Shown here in pieces: positions 14,886 through 24,410 of a DNA stretch of 64,000 bases; positions within the stretch are counted from its first letter, which is position 1; each line of letters opens with the position of its first letter. This DNA comes from Acidobacteriota bacterium (GTDB taxonomy: Bacteria > Acidobacteriota > Blastocatellia > RBC074), in contig JAFDVI010000031.1 of the NCBI GenBank assembly GCA_018269055.1, positions 86,012 through 150,011 on the forward strand. The letters run 5' to 3'. Under the pieces are notes generated by a model that was given only the letters and a program-made list of their open reading frames with translations, was not told where the DNA came from and made no database searches. The position numbers and the translations under genes were made by a program.

Positions 14886-17800
14886 TTACTTCTTATCCAA
14901 AATGTTCAGCCGATAGTTGGCTGTATTCGCATGTGTGCCAGGTTGGTACATCAGTTCGGCACGTGCCGGAGCAACACGAAATTGTCCTGGAACCTGCACG
15001 CGCATCGCGTACTGGAACGTCGCGTCTCCGTCGAAGTAACTGACAAATAACGCCGTCCGCTGATCCCGGAATTCGCGCTGGCTGTACCAATCGCTCCAAC
15101 CGTTGATGCCGTAACTCAGGTCGAATCCGCTGTACCGTTCGACTTGCTCGCACCCGGCGGGGATGGGGTCTTCGACGAGCAGATATTGCGATTTCGATCC
15201 CATCACGCGAATGCGCGAAACGATCATATCGCCGGAGCGAAGTTCGCCCGTCAGCGGCTCGGTTTTCCAACTGAGTTTGCCGCCCTGGTCGCTGACACTC
15301 AACCGCAAGTATTCGCGCGTCAGTTTCAACCCGCCCGCCGAAAACTCGCTCGATTCTTCCCTGGTGTAAAAATCCTGCGTGACGGCGACGTACGCCACGC
15401 CGGCTCCACGTTTGACCACACGCACCAGACTCGTTGGAGCCATGCTGGCAGCCTTGCGCTCGACAACGACCGGTTGGCCGCTGGCAGCCTCGGCGGCGGT
15501 GACGCGCCGGTTGATGATTTGCTCGCCGTTCAAATACACCTCCAAAGTGTAATCAGCGGTGAGTTCCTTGCTTGCGCGCAGGTAATCGGTCAATGCGAAA
15601 ATCGCAAATGCCGACGCTTTGGTGGTTTCCCAGTAATATCCGTTGCGGCGATGCGCGACCAACCAGCGCGCGGCTTTCGGAAGCAGTTCGCTGTTCGGAT
15701 TGATTTGCGACAACGCTTTCAGCGACCAGGCCGTCGCTTCCAAACTGTTTTCTTCCGTGAAGTCCAGCATCGGACGCCGCTTGGATTCCCAATACGCGTC
15801 GGCTTGGGTCATTTTCACGCTGCGTTCGATATCGCTGGCGACAAGCTGCGCACGATTGTCGTTGCGCAGCTTCAGCGTCAATGCCAGCAACGCGCGAGCA
15901 TACGGTTGCATCTCGCCTCGGCGGTTGAACATATCGCTGAGGTACCGCGCGTCGGTTCCGCCGCTGACCTGCTGCGCGTAAAGCAAATACGCGCGCGATT
16001 CGATGTCGAACGGCGTGCCGTCTTCCATTTTGCCCGTGTCCAGCAATTGCTGAATTTTCTTTCTTCCTTGCTGGATGCGATACGGTTCGACGCCGTAACC
16101 AGCGCGTTCGGCCAGTGCCAATCCGTCCATCACGTAAGACGTCATAAATGGGTCGGTCTTGTCGTCTTTCCACCAACCCCAACCGCCGTCTTCGTGCTGG
16201 AATCCGTACAACCGCTGCAATCCCCGCTGGACTTTTTGTCTCAGATCGTTGCCTGTGCTGATCGAAGCGGTTTTCACTTCTTTGACCGTTTGCGCCACGA
16301 TCACATTCGGCAAAAAGCTGGACATCGTTTGTTCGGTGCAGCCGTACGGATACGAGGTCAGGTAATCCAACACGCCGAACATTGCTCCGGCGACGGATGG
16401 CGACGCTTCGATGCGCAACGTGCGCGCCTGCGGGTGAGCGTTGCCGGGCAGCACAAACGACATTTCCTTTTGCGCCGTGTCTTCGCTCAAAGCCAGCGAT
16501 TCGCCTTTGACGACGCGCGTTCCGGCGGCCACCACAGGCATAGGCAATTCGATGCCGTCGGATTCGCCGGTGGTTTTGGCCGTCGCCAATAACGTCACGT
16601 TGCCAAAATTCGACGCCGAAATGTGCCAGTCAATTCGTTGTTCGCCGTCTTTCGGAATGGTCACGGTTCGCTGCCCCGCGTCCAGCAATTGCGCGCCGGT
16701 GACTTTCAATTCCACCTGCGTCAGCTTTTCTTCCTTTTGGTAATTGTGGACGATGCCGGAAATTGTCACCGTGTCACCTTCGGTGGCGAAGCGCGGCGTT
16801 TCCAACCGCAAAATCAAATCCTTGCGCGAAACGACTTTGTCCACCTTCGAACCGACCTTCAAATCCGCCGTCACAGCGCGCGCCGTCGCTCGCCAGGTCG
16901 TCAGGTTGTCGGGGAGATTCAATTTGACGGTCGCTTTGCCGTCGGCGGCGGTGACCACGTCCGGTTGCCAGAAAGCCGTGTCGCGAAAATCTTTGCGAAT
17001 CAATTTGGGATCGGCGTACTGGCTGTCGTTCTTGAAATCGGCCAGTTGGTACGAGCGTTTGTTTTGCGCCAAGTCAATTTTCTTGTCGCCGGAAAATCCC
17101 GTGAACTGAAATGCGGCGGCGTAATTCGTCGAAACGCGCGAATATCGCGTGCCGTAAAATGCGCGGCGAATATCGCCGGACGTGTCCGGGCGAATGGCGT
17201 AAATCGCTTCGTCCACCAACCCCAAACTGACTTCGACGCCAGCGGCAGGCGTGCCATCCGCGTTTTTGGCGATGATCTGGTACGAAGCCGGATCGCGCGG
17301 TTTGTATTGCGATTTGTCGGGAATCAATTCGATGTTCAGGAATTTGTTGATGGATGGAACCGCGATGTTTTTGCTGTGTTCAAACATCTCGCCGTTTTTA
17401 ACATAAGCCACGCTCAGGTAAATGTTCGGCGAATACGCGTCCTTGATCGGCAAATCAATCACCACCGCCCGCGAATCCGCGTACACGTGCCGCGTTTCCA
17501 TCACGCGTGTCATTTCCGTCGTCACCAGCAAATGCGCCTTGTCCGTCGGCAGCAACGCCAGAATCTTGGCGGTTTCGCCGACTTTGTACGATTTCTTGTC
17601 GGCGACCAGCTTGATCGAACCTTCGTCGCGCCAGGCGTTGTACACCCAACTATCGCTTTCGCTGGTGACGTAAAAACTTCCGGCATCGTGTTCAATCTGG
17701 CGACCGTTTTCCGCAACCACGGCGTTGATGTCGAAATCGCCTATGCCTGTGGTTTTGTACTCAAAGGTCGCTTCGCCTTCGGCATTGGTCGTCACTTCGC

Positions 17801-19778
17801 CCGAAGCCACACTGGTCAGCTTGCGCTGGTATTCGTTGTATTTGTAGCCGTTTTCTTCTTTTTCGACTTTCTCCCAGTGAACTTCCGAAAATTTCAGCGT
17901 GACTTTGGCGGCGACGGGTTTGCCTTCGTATGTGCGCGTTCGGACGCGGATTTTGGCGGTTTCACTTTTGTAATACACGTACCGATCCGGGTTGGCCTGA
18001 ACCGAAACGTTGCCGCGCGTGCCGATGAAACTCGCCCTGCCTTCGATTTCACGCCGCGCCGCATCCGTCACCATCGCTTCCAAACGATAGGTAAACTCGC
18101 GGGTTTCATTGGCGCCGGGTTGCGGCACGTCAAAAGGAATTTCCAGCCGCCCGTTTTCGTCCAATCGGCCTTCGCCTTCCTTGACCATGTCGTTGCCGTA
18201 GCCGTAATCGCCGCTTTCGTCTTCTTCATCGCTTCCGCCAATGCCATCGTCTTCGCTTTCCCAAAACCACGGGTAATACGGCGAACGGTAAATGTAATAC
18301 TTCACATCGGCGTTTTTGACCGGCGAACCGAAGTAATACTTCGCCTCCACGGTGAACTTTGTCTTTTCGCCCACGGACACAAAGGTTTTCGGCGTCGAAA
18401 CGTTGACCTTGTATTCGGGCTTTTTGTATTCGGCGACTTCAAAAAATCCGCGCGCGGCTTCGACGCCGTTCAGATGAACCACGACGCCGTAACTGCCCAG
18501 TGGCGCTCCTGCCGCAATATCCACTTCGCCGCTGAAGGTTCCTCTCGGCGAAAGATTCAAATCTTTCTGGAAAATTTCCTTGCCGTCCGGATCGCTGACG
18601 ACGATGTGAACTGCACGGGATTCCGGCAACTGGTACCCGCCTTCGGTCAATTGGCGCAGGATTCCCTTGAAGTAGGCTTTTTGCTCCGGGCGATAGACGG
18701 GACGGTCTGTGTAAATGTAGCTGGTCAAATTCCCCGCGGGCAGTTCGTCGCCTTCCGTCCAGTTGAAAAAGTACGAAGCCAGATCGGAGACGGCAAAATC
18801 GCCTTTGCGGTCGGCCAGGATCAAAAAATCGTCCGGGCCTACGTTTTCATCACCTTCAGGTTCGGTGTCGGAATTGGCGGTTTCCTCTTTTGGTTGATTG
18901 ACGGTGACGCGCATCAATCCATCTTTACTGGTTTTGCCGCTGGTCATGACCTTGTTGCCTTTGACAATCTGGACGTTGGCGTCGTCGCGCGGTTCTCCGG
19001 AGCGGCGGTCAACGGTGTACACCAGCACTTCGCCATCTTGAGAAATTTTGCTGATCATCGTCAGGTCGGAAACCACTGCGATGGTGTACGCGCGCAGCTT
19101 GCCGTTGACGGCTTCGACCAGATATACCCCTGGCGACTTTTGCCCCAGCACGACCATGCGCGTGTCCCAGCGATTGTCCAGCGGCGTCAATACCTGTTTG
19201 AAACTGTCTTCGAGCTGATCGGGATTGAGCAGCGGAAATTGCGCGTAGCTGGCTTTGTCAATTGGCAGCCGTTCGCCCGAACGATATTTGTCGTTGAACG
19301 CTGTGCGGGCCTCGCGACGAATCTGCGTGCGGAAATAGCCTTTGAAGGCGAAGTAAATATCGCTTTTGAACGCGCGCAGTTTTTCCAAAAACGACGGTTT
19401 GCGATTCTGCGTTTCGGTGACTTCGCTGACCATTTCACGGTCGGCTTGGCCCATCGTGTGCGGATTGGCCAACTGCTTGAAGAATTTGAACGGATCTTTG
19501 ACTTTGTAAACGCGGAAATCCAGCGAATCAATTCCCTGATAACTGATGTAGACGCGCGCCTTTTCGTGCGTGCCGTAGGTTCGATTCGTCGCCAGCGAAA
19601 AGTGCGGTTTGATGGGTGTCGCGCCCGGTTGCGGCGAAGACGCCGGACTGGCCGTGGCCACAGGAGTCGGCGCTGGCTGATCGCCCTGCGCTCGCATTTT
19701 CAACGTCGCGATGGATAGCGCCGCAAAAATCACGACAACATAAACAGTGACTGTGCTGAGAAGGTTTCGGAATTTCAT
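14886..19778 (-). CDS. bacterial alpha-2-macroglobulin with thioester
   Basis: Very large (1630 residues) exported protein that would trap proteases in the periplasm. It has an N-terminal signal sequence (TVTVYVVVIFAALSIATLKM) and a Pro/Ala-rich linker. The MG2-type segment reads NLTSYIYTDRPVYRPEQKAYFKG. The thioester motif YGCTEQ (Cys at about 1147) is intact, and a helical thioester domain follows (HEDGGWGWWKDDKTDPFMTS). An acidic insertion EEDESGDYGYGND lies near residue 520. ATG 19778 follows AAGG. The next gene upstream encodes a DUF1175 protein, matching the E. coli yfaS-yfaT association. Confidence 0.93.
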   Translation of the reverse strand: MKFRNLLSTVTVYVVVIFAALSIATLKMRAQGDQPAPTPVATASPASSPQPGATPIKPHFSLATNRTYGTHEKARVYISYQGIDSLDFRVYKVKDPFKFFKQLANPHTMGQADREMVSEVTETQNRKPSFLEKLRAFKSDIYFAFKGYFRTQIRREARTAFNDKYRSGERLPIDKASYAQFPLLNPDQLEDSFKQVLTPLDNRWDTRMVVLGQKSPGVYLVEAVNGKLRAYTIAVVSDLTMISKISQDGEVLVYTVDRRSGEPRDDANVQIVKGNKVMTSGKTSKDGLMRVTVNQPKEETANSDTEPEGDENVGPDDFLILADRKGDFAVSDLASYFFNWTEGDELPAGNLTSYIYTDRPVYRPEQKAYFKGILRQLTEGGYQLPESRAVHIVVSDPDGKEIFQKDLNLSPRGTFSGEVDIAAGAPLGSYGVVVHLNGVEAARGFFEVAEYKKPEYKVNVSTPKTFVSVGEKTKFTVEAKYYFGSPVKNADVKYYIYRSPYYPWFWESEDDGIGGSDEEDESGDYGYGNDMVKEGEGRLDENGRLEIPFDVPQPGANETREFTYRLEAMVTDAARREIEGRASFIGTRGNVSVQANPDRYVYYKSETAKIRVRTRTYEGKPVAAKVTLKFSEVHWEKVEKEENGYKYNEYQRKLTSVASGEVTTNAEGEATFEYKTTGIGDFDINAVVAENGRQIEHDAGSFYVTSESDSWVYNAWRDEGSIKLVADKKSYKVGETAKILALLPTDKAHLLVTTEMTRVMETRHVYADSRAVVIDLPIKDAYSPNIYLSVAYVKNGEMFEHSKNIAVPSINKFLNIELIPDKSQYKPRDPASYQIIAKNADGTPAAGVEVSLGLVDEAIYAIRPDTSGDIRRAFYGTRYSRVSTNYAAAFQFTGFSGDKKIDLAQNKRSYQLADFKNDSQYADPKLIRKDFRDTAFWQPDVVTAADGKATVKLNLPDNLTTWRATARAVTADLKVGSKVDKVVSRKDLILRLETPRFATEGDTVTISGIVHNYQKEEKLTQVELKVTGAQLLDAGQRTVTIPKDGEQRIDWHISASNFGNVTLLATAKTTGESDGIELPMPVVAAGTRVVKGESLALSEDTAQKEMSFVLPGNAHPQARTLRIEASPSVAGAMFGVLDYLTSYPYGCTEQTMSSFLPNVIVAQTVKEVKTASISTGNDLRQKVQRGLQRLYGFQHEDGGWGWWKDDKTDPFMTSYVMDGLALAERAGYGVEPYRIQQGRKKIQQLLDTGKMEDGTPFDIESRAYLLYAQQVSGGTDARYLSDMFNRRGEMQPYARALLALTLKLRNDNRAQLVASDIERSVKMTQADAYWESKRRPMLDFTEENSLEATAWSLKALSQINPNSELLPKAARWLVAHRRNGYYWETTKASAFAIFALTDYLRASKELTADYTLEVYLNGEQIINRRVTAAEAASGQPVVVERKAASMAPTSLVRVVKRGAGVAYVAVTQDFYTREESSEFSAGGLKLTREYLRLSVSDQGGKLSWKTEPLTGELRSGDMIVSRIRVMGSKSQYLLVEDPIPAGCEQVERYSGFDLSYGINGWSDWYSQREFRDQRTALFVSYFDGDATFQYAMRVQVPGQFRVAPARAELMYQPGTHANTANYRLNILDKK

Positions 19779-19835
19779 ATAGTAACCTTAATCAAGTCGG
19801 CTGTTCTCGGTATCGTCTATTTTAGCCAACCGAAA

Positions 19836-20034
19836 AGCCCCAAGGGGGCGAAAGATAATAGCCAGGGGCAAAGCATAGCGACGCCCCTGGTGCGCGTCGC
19901 AAAGAGGGTTCAAGCCCTGAAAGGGCGAAAGGGGATGAAACTCTGTCGCCCTTTCAGGGCTTGAAGCAGTTTCTCATCACAGTTCCCAGGGCGTTGCCCT
20001 GGGCTATTATCGGTTGCCCTTTCAGGGCAATCTA
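19836..20034. repeat. nested palindromic element block
   Basis: Outer arms GATAATAGCCAGGGGC (19854-19869) and GCCCTGGGCTATTATC (19996-20011) are near-perfect inverted copies. Inside, CAAGCCCTGAAAGGGCGA (19911-19928) mirrors TCGCCCTTTCAGGGCTTG (19945-19962). A further partial copy (GCCCTTTCAGGGC) is at 20015-20028. It fills most of the 330-nt gap between two minus-strand genes. Confidence 0.75.
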
Positions 20035-20108
20035 CGGATACGTAGTTCACTCAAAGCATGATTGTGTTGCTCAAGCTCTCATCCATACCCGGAACTTCTA
20101 ACAGAGTC

Positions 20109-20933
20109 TCAATTCAAAATCTTGAGCCGGAAAAAGCCCAGAAAGTTTTGATTGCGTTCAACCGGTCGCCAGCGCGGATTCGGATGGTGATCCAAAACCG
20201 AAAGCCGGACTTTTTTCATTTCGCCTTTGTCGTCGGCGGAAGAGCCTGTGTGATACACCACCCAATCGTTTGCGCCTTCGTTGGCCTGGCGCGCTTCGCC
20301 CAGAAAGATCATCACGTGGTAAGGAAATTTCTGCATCCAAGGTTGATGAAAAAACAGCAAATCGCCTGGTTGCACTTGACTGAGTTGTCGCCGGTCGCGC
20401 GTGATGAATTCGACGTTGTAATTTTTCAAAGTCCTGGCGTCGGCAAATTCTGAAAACTTCGCGGGCAAATCGCCTTCGGCAAATGCGCCAAAATCCGTCC
20501 GAAACAGCTTTTCGCCGAGCGGATTTTTTTCCAGCGAAATGGCTTTTACGTCCGGCGCGACGGCTTCGTATCCTTCGCCCATTCCCTGAAACCAAATGCG
20601 GTCATGCTTTTTCAACGCTTCACGCCAGGCAAAACGAACCAGCCCAGCACAATCGCGCTGCTCTTCCGTCCAAAGCGGACTCAGCCGATAAAACTGCATT
20701 TCGGCGATTGAAGCGAACCAGCGGCGAAAATTTTGCCGGTCATCAACCGAGTGCAATTCCGCCGCATCCGGAATTCCATCTTCGTCATTGTCGCTCCACA
20801 CCGCAGGCGAAACCGTGCGCGACGGATTGCGTTTTTCAGCCACGGCTTGAGAAGTTTTACCGCATCCTTCAGTCACAGCCACAACTCCGGCCAGAGCCAA
20901 AGCAGCCAACATTCGTGAAAAAGTTTTTTGCAT
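20109..20933 (-). CDS. DUF1175 (YfaT-like) lipoprotein
   Basis: 274 residues from ATG 20933, chosen because it begins a lipoprotein signal (ending AVTEGC). The mature part has NFRRWFASIAEMQFYRLSPL, EEQRDCAGLVRFAWREAL and PGDLLFFHQPWMQKFPYHVM, features of DUF1175 proteins. The Cys in RDCAG and the His in YHVMIF suggest a papain-like/NlpC-type fold with possible amidase or peptidase activity (inference). Families of this kind accompany bacterial alpha-2-macroglobulins, as here. The longer upstream extension in the same frame looks non-coding. Confidence 0.85.
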   Translation of the reverse strand: MQKTFSRMLAALALAGVVAVTEGCGKTSQAVAEKRNPSRTVSPAVWSDNDEDGIPDAAELHSVDDRQNFRRWFASIAEMQFYRLSPLWTEEQRDCAGLVRFAWREALKKHDRIWFQGMGEGYEAVAPDVKAISLEKNPLGEKLFRTDFGAFAEGDLPAKFSEFADARTLKNYNVEFITRDRRQLSQVQPGDLLFFHQPWMQKFPYHVMIFLGEARQANEGANDWVVYHTGSSADDKGEMKKVRLSVLDHHPNPRWRPVERNQNFLGFFRLKILN

Positions 20934-21084
20934 ACAAGAATTCAGAAGTCGCGGCCACACAACGACTTCAAAAGTCGGCGACACTATAGCAAAACAAATG
21001 CGTTCATAGAAAAGCTCTATCTCGTTGATCTTATCCGGCTTGCCGCGCCGGGCGGCTGTGGATTTCCGCAACCGTTGTCCTACA

Positions 21085-22002
21085 ATGCAGCCGATGCGTT
21101 TTGGAAGTCACCGAAAAAAATCCGTCATCTTTTTCACCGTGTTCGGCATTTGCTTGATCGTGCTGGCGGTAGCGCTGAATGTGGGCTGGATTGTCTTTCA
21201 CTGGCGACAGGTCGCGCTGCTGATTTTTGGCGTCATTTTTTTCATTCTGATCATTGCCGGATTGACCCTGAACACAATCTTTCTGGTGCGCGAAGTTCGC
21301 CGCAATGAACAACACGATAGCTTCATCAATGCTGTCACACACGAATTGAAAACTCCGATTGCTTCCATTCGGTTGTACTTGCAAACGCTGCAAACCCGTG
21401 ACGTGGATGAAGCCAAGCGCAAGGAGTTTTATGAAATCATGCTGGCCGACAGTGACCGATTGTTGCACACCGTCGAACAAGTATTGCGAGCAGGCCGCGC
21501 AGGCGACCGTCGCCGCCACGTTCAAGTTTCGCTGATGGATTTTGGTGAATTGGCGCGCGAATGTATCGAGTTGGCGCGCAAACAAAATCATTTGGATGAT
21601 ACGGCTTTGCGATTTAGCGAATCATTGGCCAACAATCGGCGTCCCATCGTCAAAGGAGATGCGGACGAATTGCGCGCCGCAATCTCCAACTTGATAGACA
21701 ACGCCATCAAATACTCCGACAAGGAAATCAACATTTCCGTTGAAGTTACCGACGTAGACACTCGTTCCGTCGCCATTCGTGTCACGGACAACGGTGCAGG
21801 CATCCCGCGCGGCTATCTGGATCAGGTCTTCAAACGATTTTACCGCATCCCGCGCCGCGCCAGCGTCAAAGTCAAAGGCACGGGCCTGGGTTTGTTCATT
21901 GTCCGTTCCGTCGTCAGCAAACACGGCGGCAAAACCTTCGCCGAAAGCGCAGGCGAAGGGCTGGGCAGCACCTTCACCATTCAATTGCCCCGCGCCAATT
22001 GA
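21085..22002 (+). CDS. two-component sensor histidine kinase
   Basis: 305 residues. Two hydrophobic helices (SVIFFTVFGICLIVLAVAL and VALLIFGVIFFILIIAGLTL) anchor it with almost no periplasmic loop, so it probably senses a membrane or cytoplasmic cue. The H-box is FINAVTHELKTPIASIRLYL, the N-box NLIDNAIKY, then DNGAGIP and GTGLGLFIV. ATG 21085 was preferred to ATG 21094. It is 54 nt upstream of the response regulator and divergent from the DUF1175 gene. Confidence 0.93.
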   Translation: MQPMRFGSHRKKSVIFFTVFGICLIVLAVALNVGWIVFHWRQVALLIFGVIFFILIIAGLTLNTIFLVREVRRNEQHDSFINAVTHELKTPIASIRLYLQTLQTRDVDEAKRKEFYEIMLADSDRLLHTVEQVLRAGRAGDRRRHVQVSLMDFGELARECIELARKQNHLDDTALRFSESLANNRRPIVKGDADELRAAISNLIDNAIKYSDKEINISVEVTDVDTRSVAIRVTDNGAGIPRGYLDQVFKRFYRIPRRASVKVKGTGLGLFIVRSVVSKHGGKTFAESAGEGLGSTFTIQLPRAN

Positions 22003-22056
22003 GTAGAGCAGGTTGAATAATTTGTTCCATAAGATTTGGGGAACCGCAAAAAATCA

Positions 22057-22794
22057 ATGAGCCTAGTTCTGATTGTCGAAGATGAACAACATTTGGCCGA
22101 TGGATTGCGCTTCAATCTGGAAGCGGAAGGCTACGAGGTTGAAATTGCCGGTGACGGCGAAACCGCGCTGGATTTACTGATCGGCCATCCCAAACGATTC
22201 GATGCCGTCGTGCTGGACGTGATGCTACCCGCCAAAGACGGTTTTGAAGTCGCCACAGAATTGCGCCAGGCCGGACAGTTCGTCCCCGTGTTGATGCTGA
22301 CCGCGCGCAGCCGTCCGGAAGATGTGCTCAAGGGTTTTGAAGCCGGAGCCGATGATTACTTGCCCAAACCTTTTGAATTGCCGATCCTGCTTGCACGCCT
22401 GAAAGGATTGTTGCGGCGAAAGGAATGGTTTCACTTGGCGCTGGAACAACCCGCCATCAACGACGTGTTCCGCTTCTCTGGAAAGATGATTGATTTTGCC
22501 GAACTGGAATTGCGCGTCGGCCCACGCGTTGAAAAGCTGACCCTGATGGAAGCTGACCTGTTGCGCTATCTGATTCGCCATGAAGGCAGGACCGTTTCGC
22601 GGCGGAATATCCTGGAAGATGTTTGGAACTTGCACGAAGACACGGACACGCGCGCCATTGATAATTTCATTGCCCGCTTGAGAAAACTGATTGAAGACGA
22701 ACCGTCAAATCCGCGCCACTTGCTGACTGTGCGCGGCGTGGGATATAGATTTGCGGCCAATCCTGATGGCGAAACTGAAGAGCGGAAAAATTAA
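22057..22794 (+). CDS. OmpR-family response regulator
   Basis: 245 residues. The receiver domain has the acidic pair in VEDEQ, the phosphorylated Asp in AVVLDVMLPAKDG, and the switch Thr/Lys in MLTARSRPEDV and DDYLPKPFE. The C-terminal winged helix reads LTLMEADLLRYLIRHEGRTV and DTRAIDNFIARLRKLIED, ending VRGVGYRF. It is the partner of the kinase just upstream. Target genes are unknown. Confidence 0.94.
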   Translation: MSLVLIVEDEQHLADGLRFNLEAEGYEVEIAGDGETALDLLIGHPKRFDAVVLDVMLPAKDGFEVATELRQAGQFVPVLMLTARSRPEDVLKGFEAGADDYLPKPFELPILLARLKGLLRRKEWFHLALEQPAINDVFRFSGKMIDFAELELRVGPRVEKLTLMEADLLRYLIRHEGRTVSRRNILEDVWNLHEDTDTRAIDNFIARLRKLIEDEPSNPRHLLTVRGVGYRFAANPDGETEERKN

Positions 22795-22796
22795 AA

Positions 22797-22829
22797 GGAG
22801 CAGGATAAGTGCTTTCTCCTGCTCCTCCA
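22797..22829. terminator. hairpin between convergent genes
   Basis: GGAGCAGGA (22798-22806) and TCCTGCTCC (22818-22826) form a 9-bp stem between the response-regulator stop and the end of the convergent gene. There is no strong T-tract, so termination efficiency is uncertain. Confidence 0.5.
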
Positions 22830-22858
22830 CAGTCTCGATTTCTTTCCGCCTTTTGCCC

Positions 22859-23875
22859 TTAGTGTTCTGTTACTTCATCTTCCTTGAAGCGCTTCAGCTT
22901 CATGTTCAGGGTTTGGACGCGAAGACCTAACAATGCAGCCGCTTTGGTCTGATTGTTATTTGTCTGTCGCAAAGCGGTTTCAATCAGATTGCGCTCGAAA
23001 TCGTCCACAATCTGCGGCAGGTCAATTCCGTTTGGCGGAATTGCCTTGAGCGCGGCAAAGCGCACGCGCGAAGGCAACAAAGATTCGTCAATTTGTAGGG
23101 GTTTTGTGCCGTTGACGGCGCTCTCCAACGCGGCCTCCAGTTCGTCAATGTTTCCTTCCCAGGAATAATCCGCCAGCATTTTCATCGCGCCATGCGTGAT
23201 TTCATGCTGGCCTTTGCCCAGCCGTTTGACGATTTTCTGGAGCAGATGTTTGACCAGATATGGAATGTCTTCGCTGCGTTCGCGCAAGGGTTTGATCGTG
23301 AAGCCGGAAGATTTCAGCAATTCGACCAACCCGTAACCAATCCGATTTTCAGCATTCAATTCGCTGGGTTTGCATTCCGTAGCAAAGATCAGACGTGGCC
23401 CGCCTTTTTTCCCGGAATGACCTCGCCATCGTTGCTCCTCGATAAAAGCGGCAAAACGCTGCTGCAACAAGGCAGGCAATCGAGTCAGTTCGTTAATAAA
23501 AATGGTGCCGTTCTGGCAGGTTTCGATCATACCGTGAGAATCAAACAGCAAGGAATGCAGGGCTTCACTATCCAGACTGTGGGCATTGAGCGACAAAAAA
23601 GGCTGCGACCGGTTGGCGCTGGCCTGGTGGAGTACTCGTGCGATTTGTTCCTGCCTTAGCCCGCGCTCGCCGACGATCAAAGTCACTTTGCCAGTATCGT
23701 GCTGAGCGACTTGGACGCTGATGAACTGTTTCAGGTCGGCCACATTCGTACTCATTCCGACGAAACATTCATACTGATCCAATGAGAGCGTTTGCGGCGC
23801 TCCAACCAGCGACAAAGCTGGACGTGGCGTTAATTTCACAGAACCATTCGCTTTCTCTACAGCTTGAGTAACCAT
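22859..23875 (-). CDS. degenerate sigma-54-activator-like protein with Fis-type DNA-binding domain
   Basis: 338 residues laid out like the AAA+ and DNA-binding parts of an NtrC-family activator. The Walker A site is GERGLRQE (69-76) instead of GxxGxGKE and has no Lys. Walker B reads GTIFINE (123-129) with Asn in place of Asp. The GAFTGA loop that contacts sigma-54 is deleted. The R-finger region SSGFTIKPLRERSEDIPYLV is conserved, and the C-terminus NLIETALRQTNNNQTKAAAL is a Fis helix-turn-helix. It therefore should bind DNA but not remodel sigma-54 holoenzyme. It converges on the two-component system. Confidence 0.85.
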   Translation of the reverse strand: MVTQAVEKANGSVKLTPRPALSLVGAPQTLSLDQYECFVGMSTNVADLKQFISVQVAQHDTGKVTLIVGERGLRQEQIARVLHQASANRSQPFLSLNAHSLDSEALHSLLFDSHGMIETCQNGTIFINELTRLPALLQQRFAAFIEEQRWRGHSGKKGGPRLIFATECKPSELNAENRIGYGLVELLKSSGFTIKPLRERSEDIPYLVKHLLQKIVKRLGKGQHEITHGAMKMLADYSWEGNIDELEAALESAVNGTKPLQIDESLLPSRVRFAALKAIPPNGIDLPQIVDDFERNLIETALRQTNNNQTKAAALLGLRVQTLNMKLKRFKEDEVTEH

Positions 23876-24410
23876 AAGTAAAACTCTCCCTCAACTTCTT
23901 CTGATGATTGATGAAACTCTTTTTTCAAAATTCGTCCCGCGAAATACCAAAAATTTAGTATTTCGGGTTTGGGCGAATCTTTTGCAATGCTTTCTGCCTG
24001 TCAGCTTTGAAACTCAGAAAACTGAACTAGGATCGTCTCCTTATCAAAGCTCAACAATTGGCAGAAACTTTCAATACAAAAGTCAGGCCGAATTAAATTG
24101 GCAAGCTAACTTCAATTCAACAATGGGTTTGATCAAGAACCGCTGATCGCGAGGCGGCAATTGAGTGTTCGGTTATGGAATTACCAGATTTCAAAAGCGG
24201 ACTTAAACTACTGACCAAAAAACCTTTCGTTTCAAGCAACTAGATAAGCCCGACATGGTTTAGTTACGAGATCACCCCTTGAAAGTTCCATTCATACCTT
24301 GGATGCCAGAAAAACTTTCAGCCGCGGAAGCCGTTCTCAATTCATTGAAATGAGAGCGGCTTCCGCGGCTGAAAATAATTCCAAACAGGGATAAATTCCT
24401 CGTTGGAATT
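23876..24410. other. intergenic region, no gene seen
   Basis: 535 nt without a convincing gene; short frames lack ribosome sites and codon bias. The upstream region of the activator-like gene is AT-richer than its surroundings. The only clear structure is the palindrome at 24316-24374. Confidence 0.5.
24316..24374. repeat. 24-bp inverted repeat
   Basis: TTTCAGCCGCGGAAGCCGTT (24316 on) is mirrored by the arm at 24351-24374 with one mismatch and a loop of about 10 nt. It lies 36 nt beyond the stop codon of the GINGG-repeat gene and could terminate that operon. Confidence 0.75.

Noticed and set aside
16623..19718. 1031-codon plus-strand open frame
   Set aside because: It is antisense to the alpha-2-macroglobulin gene, whose protein has clear family motifs. 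The antisense product shows no family features and reflects codon bias.
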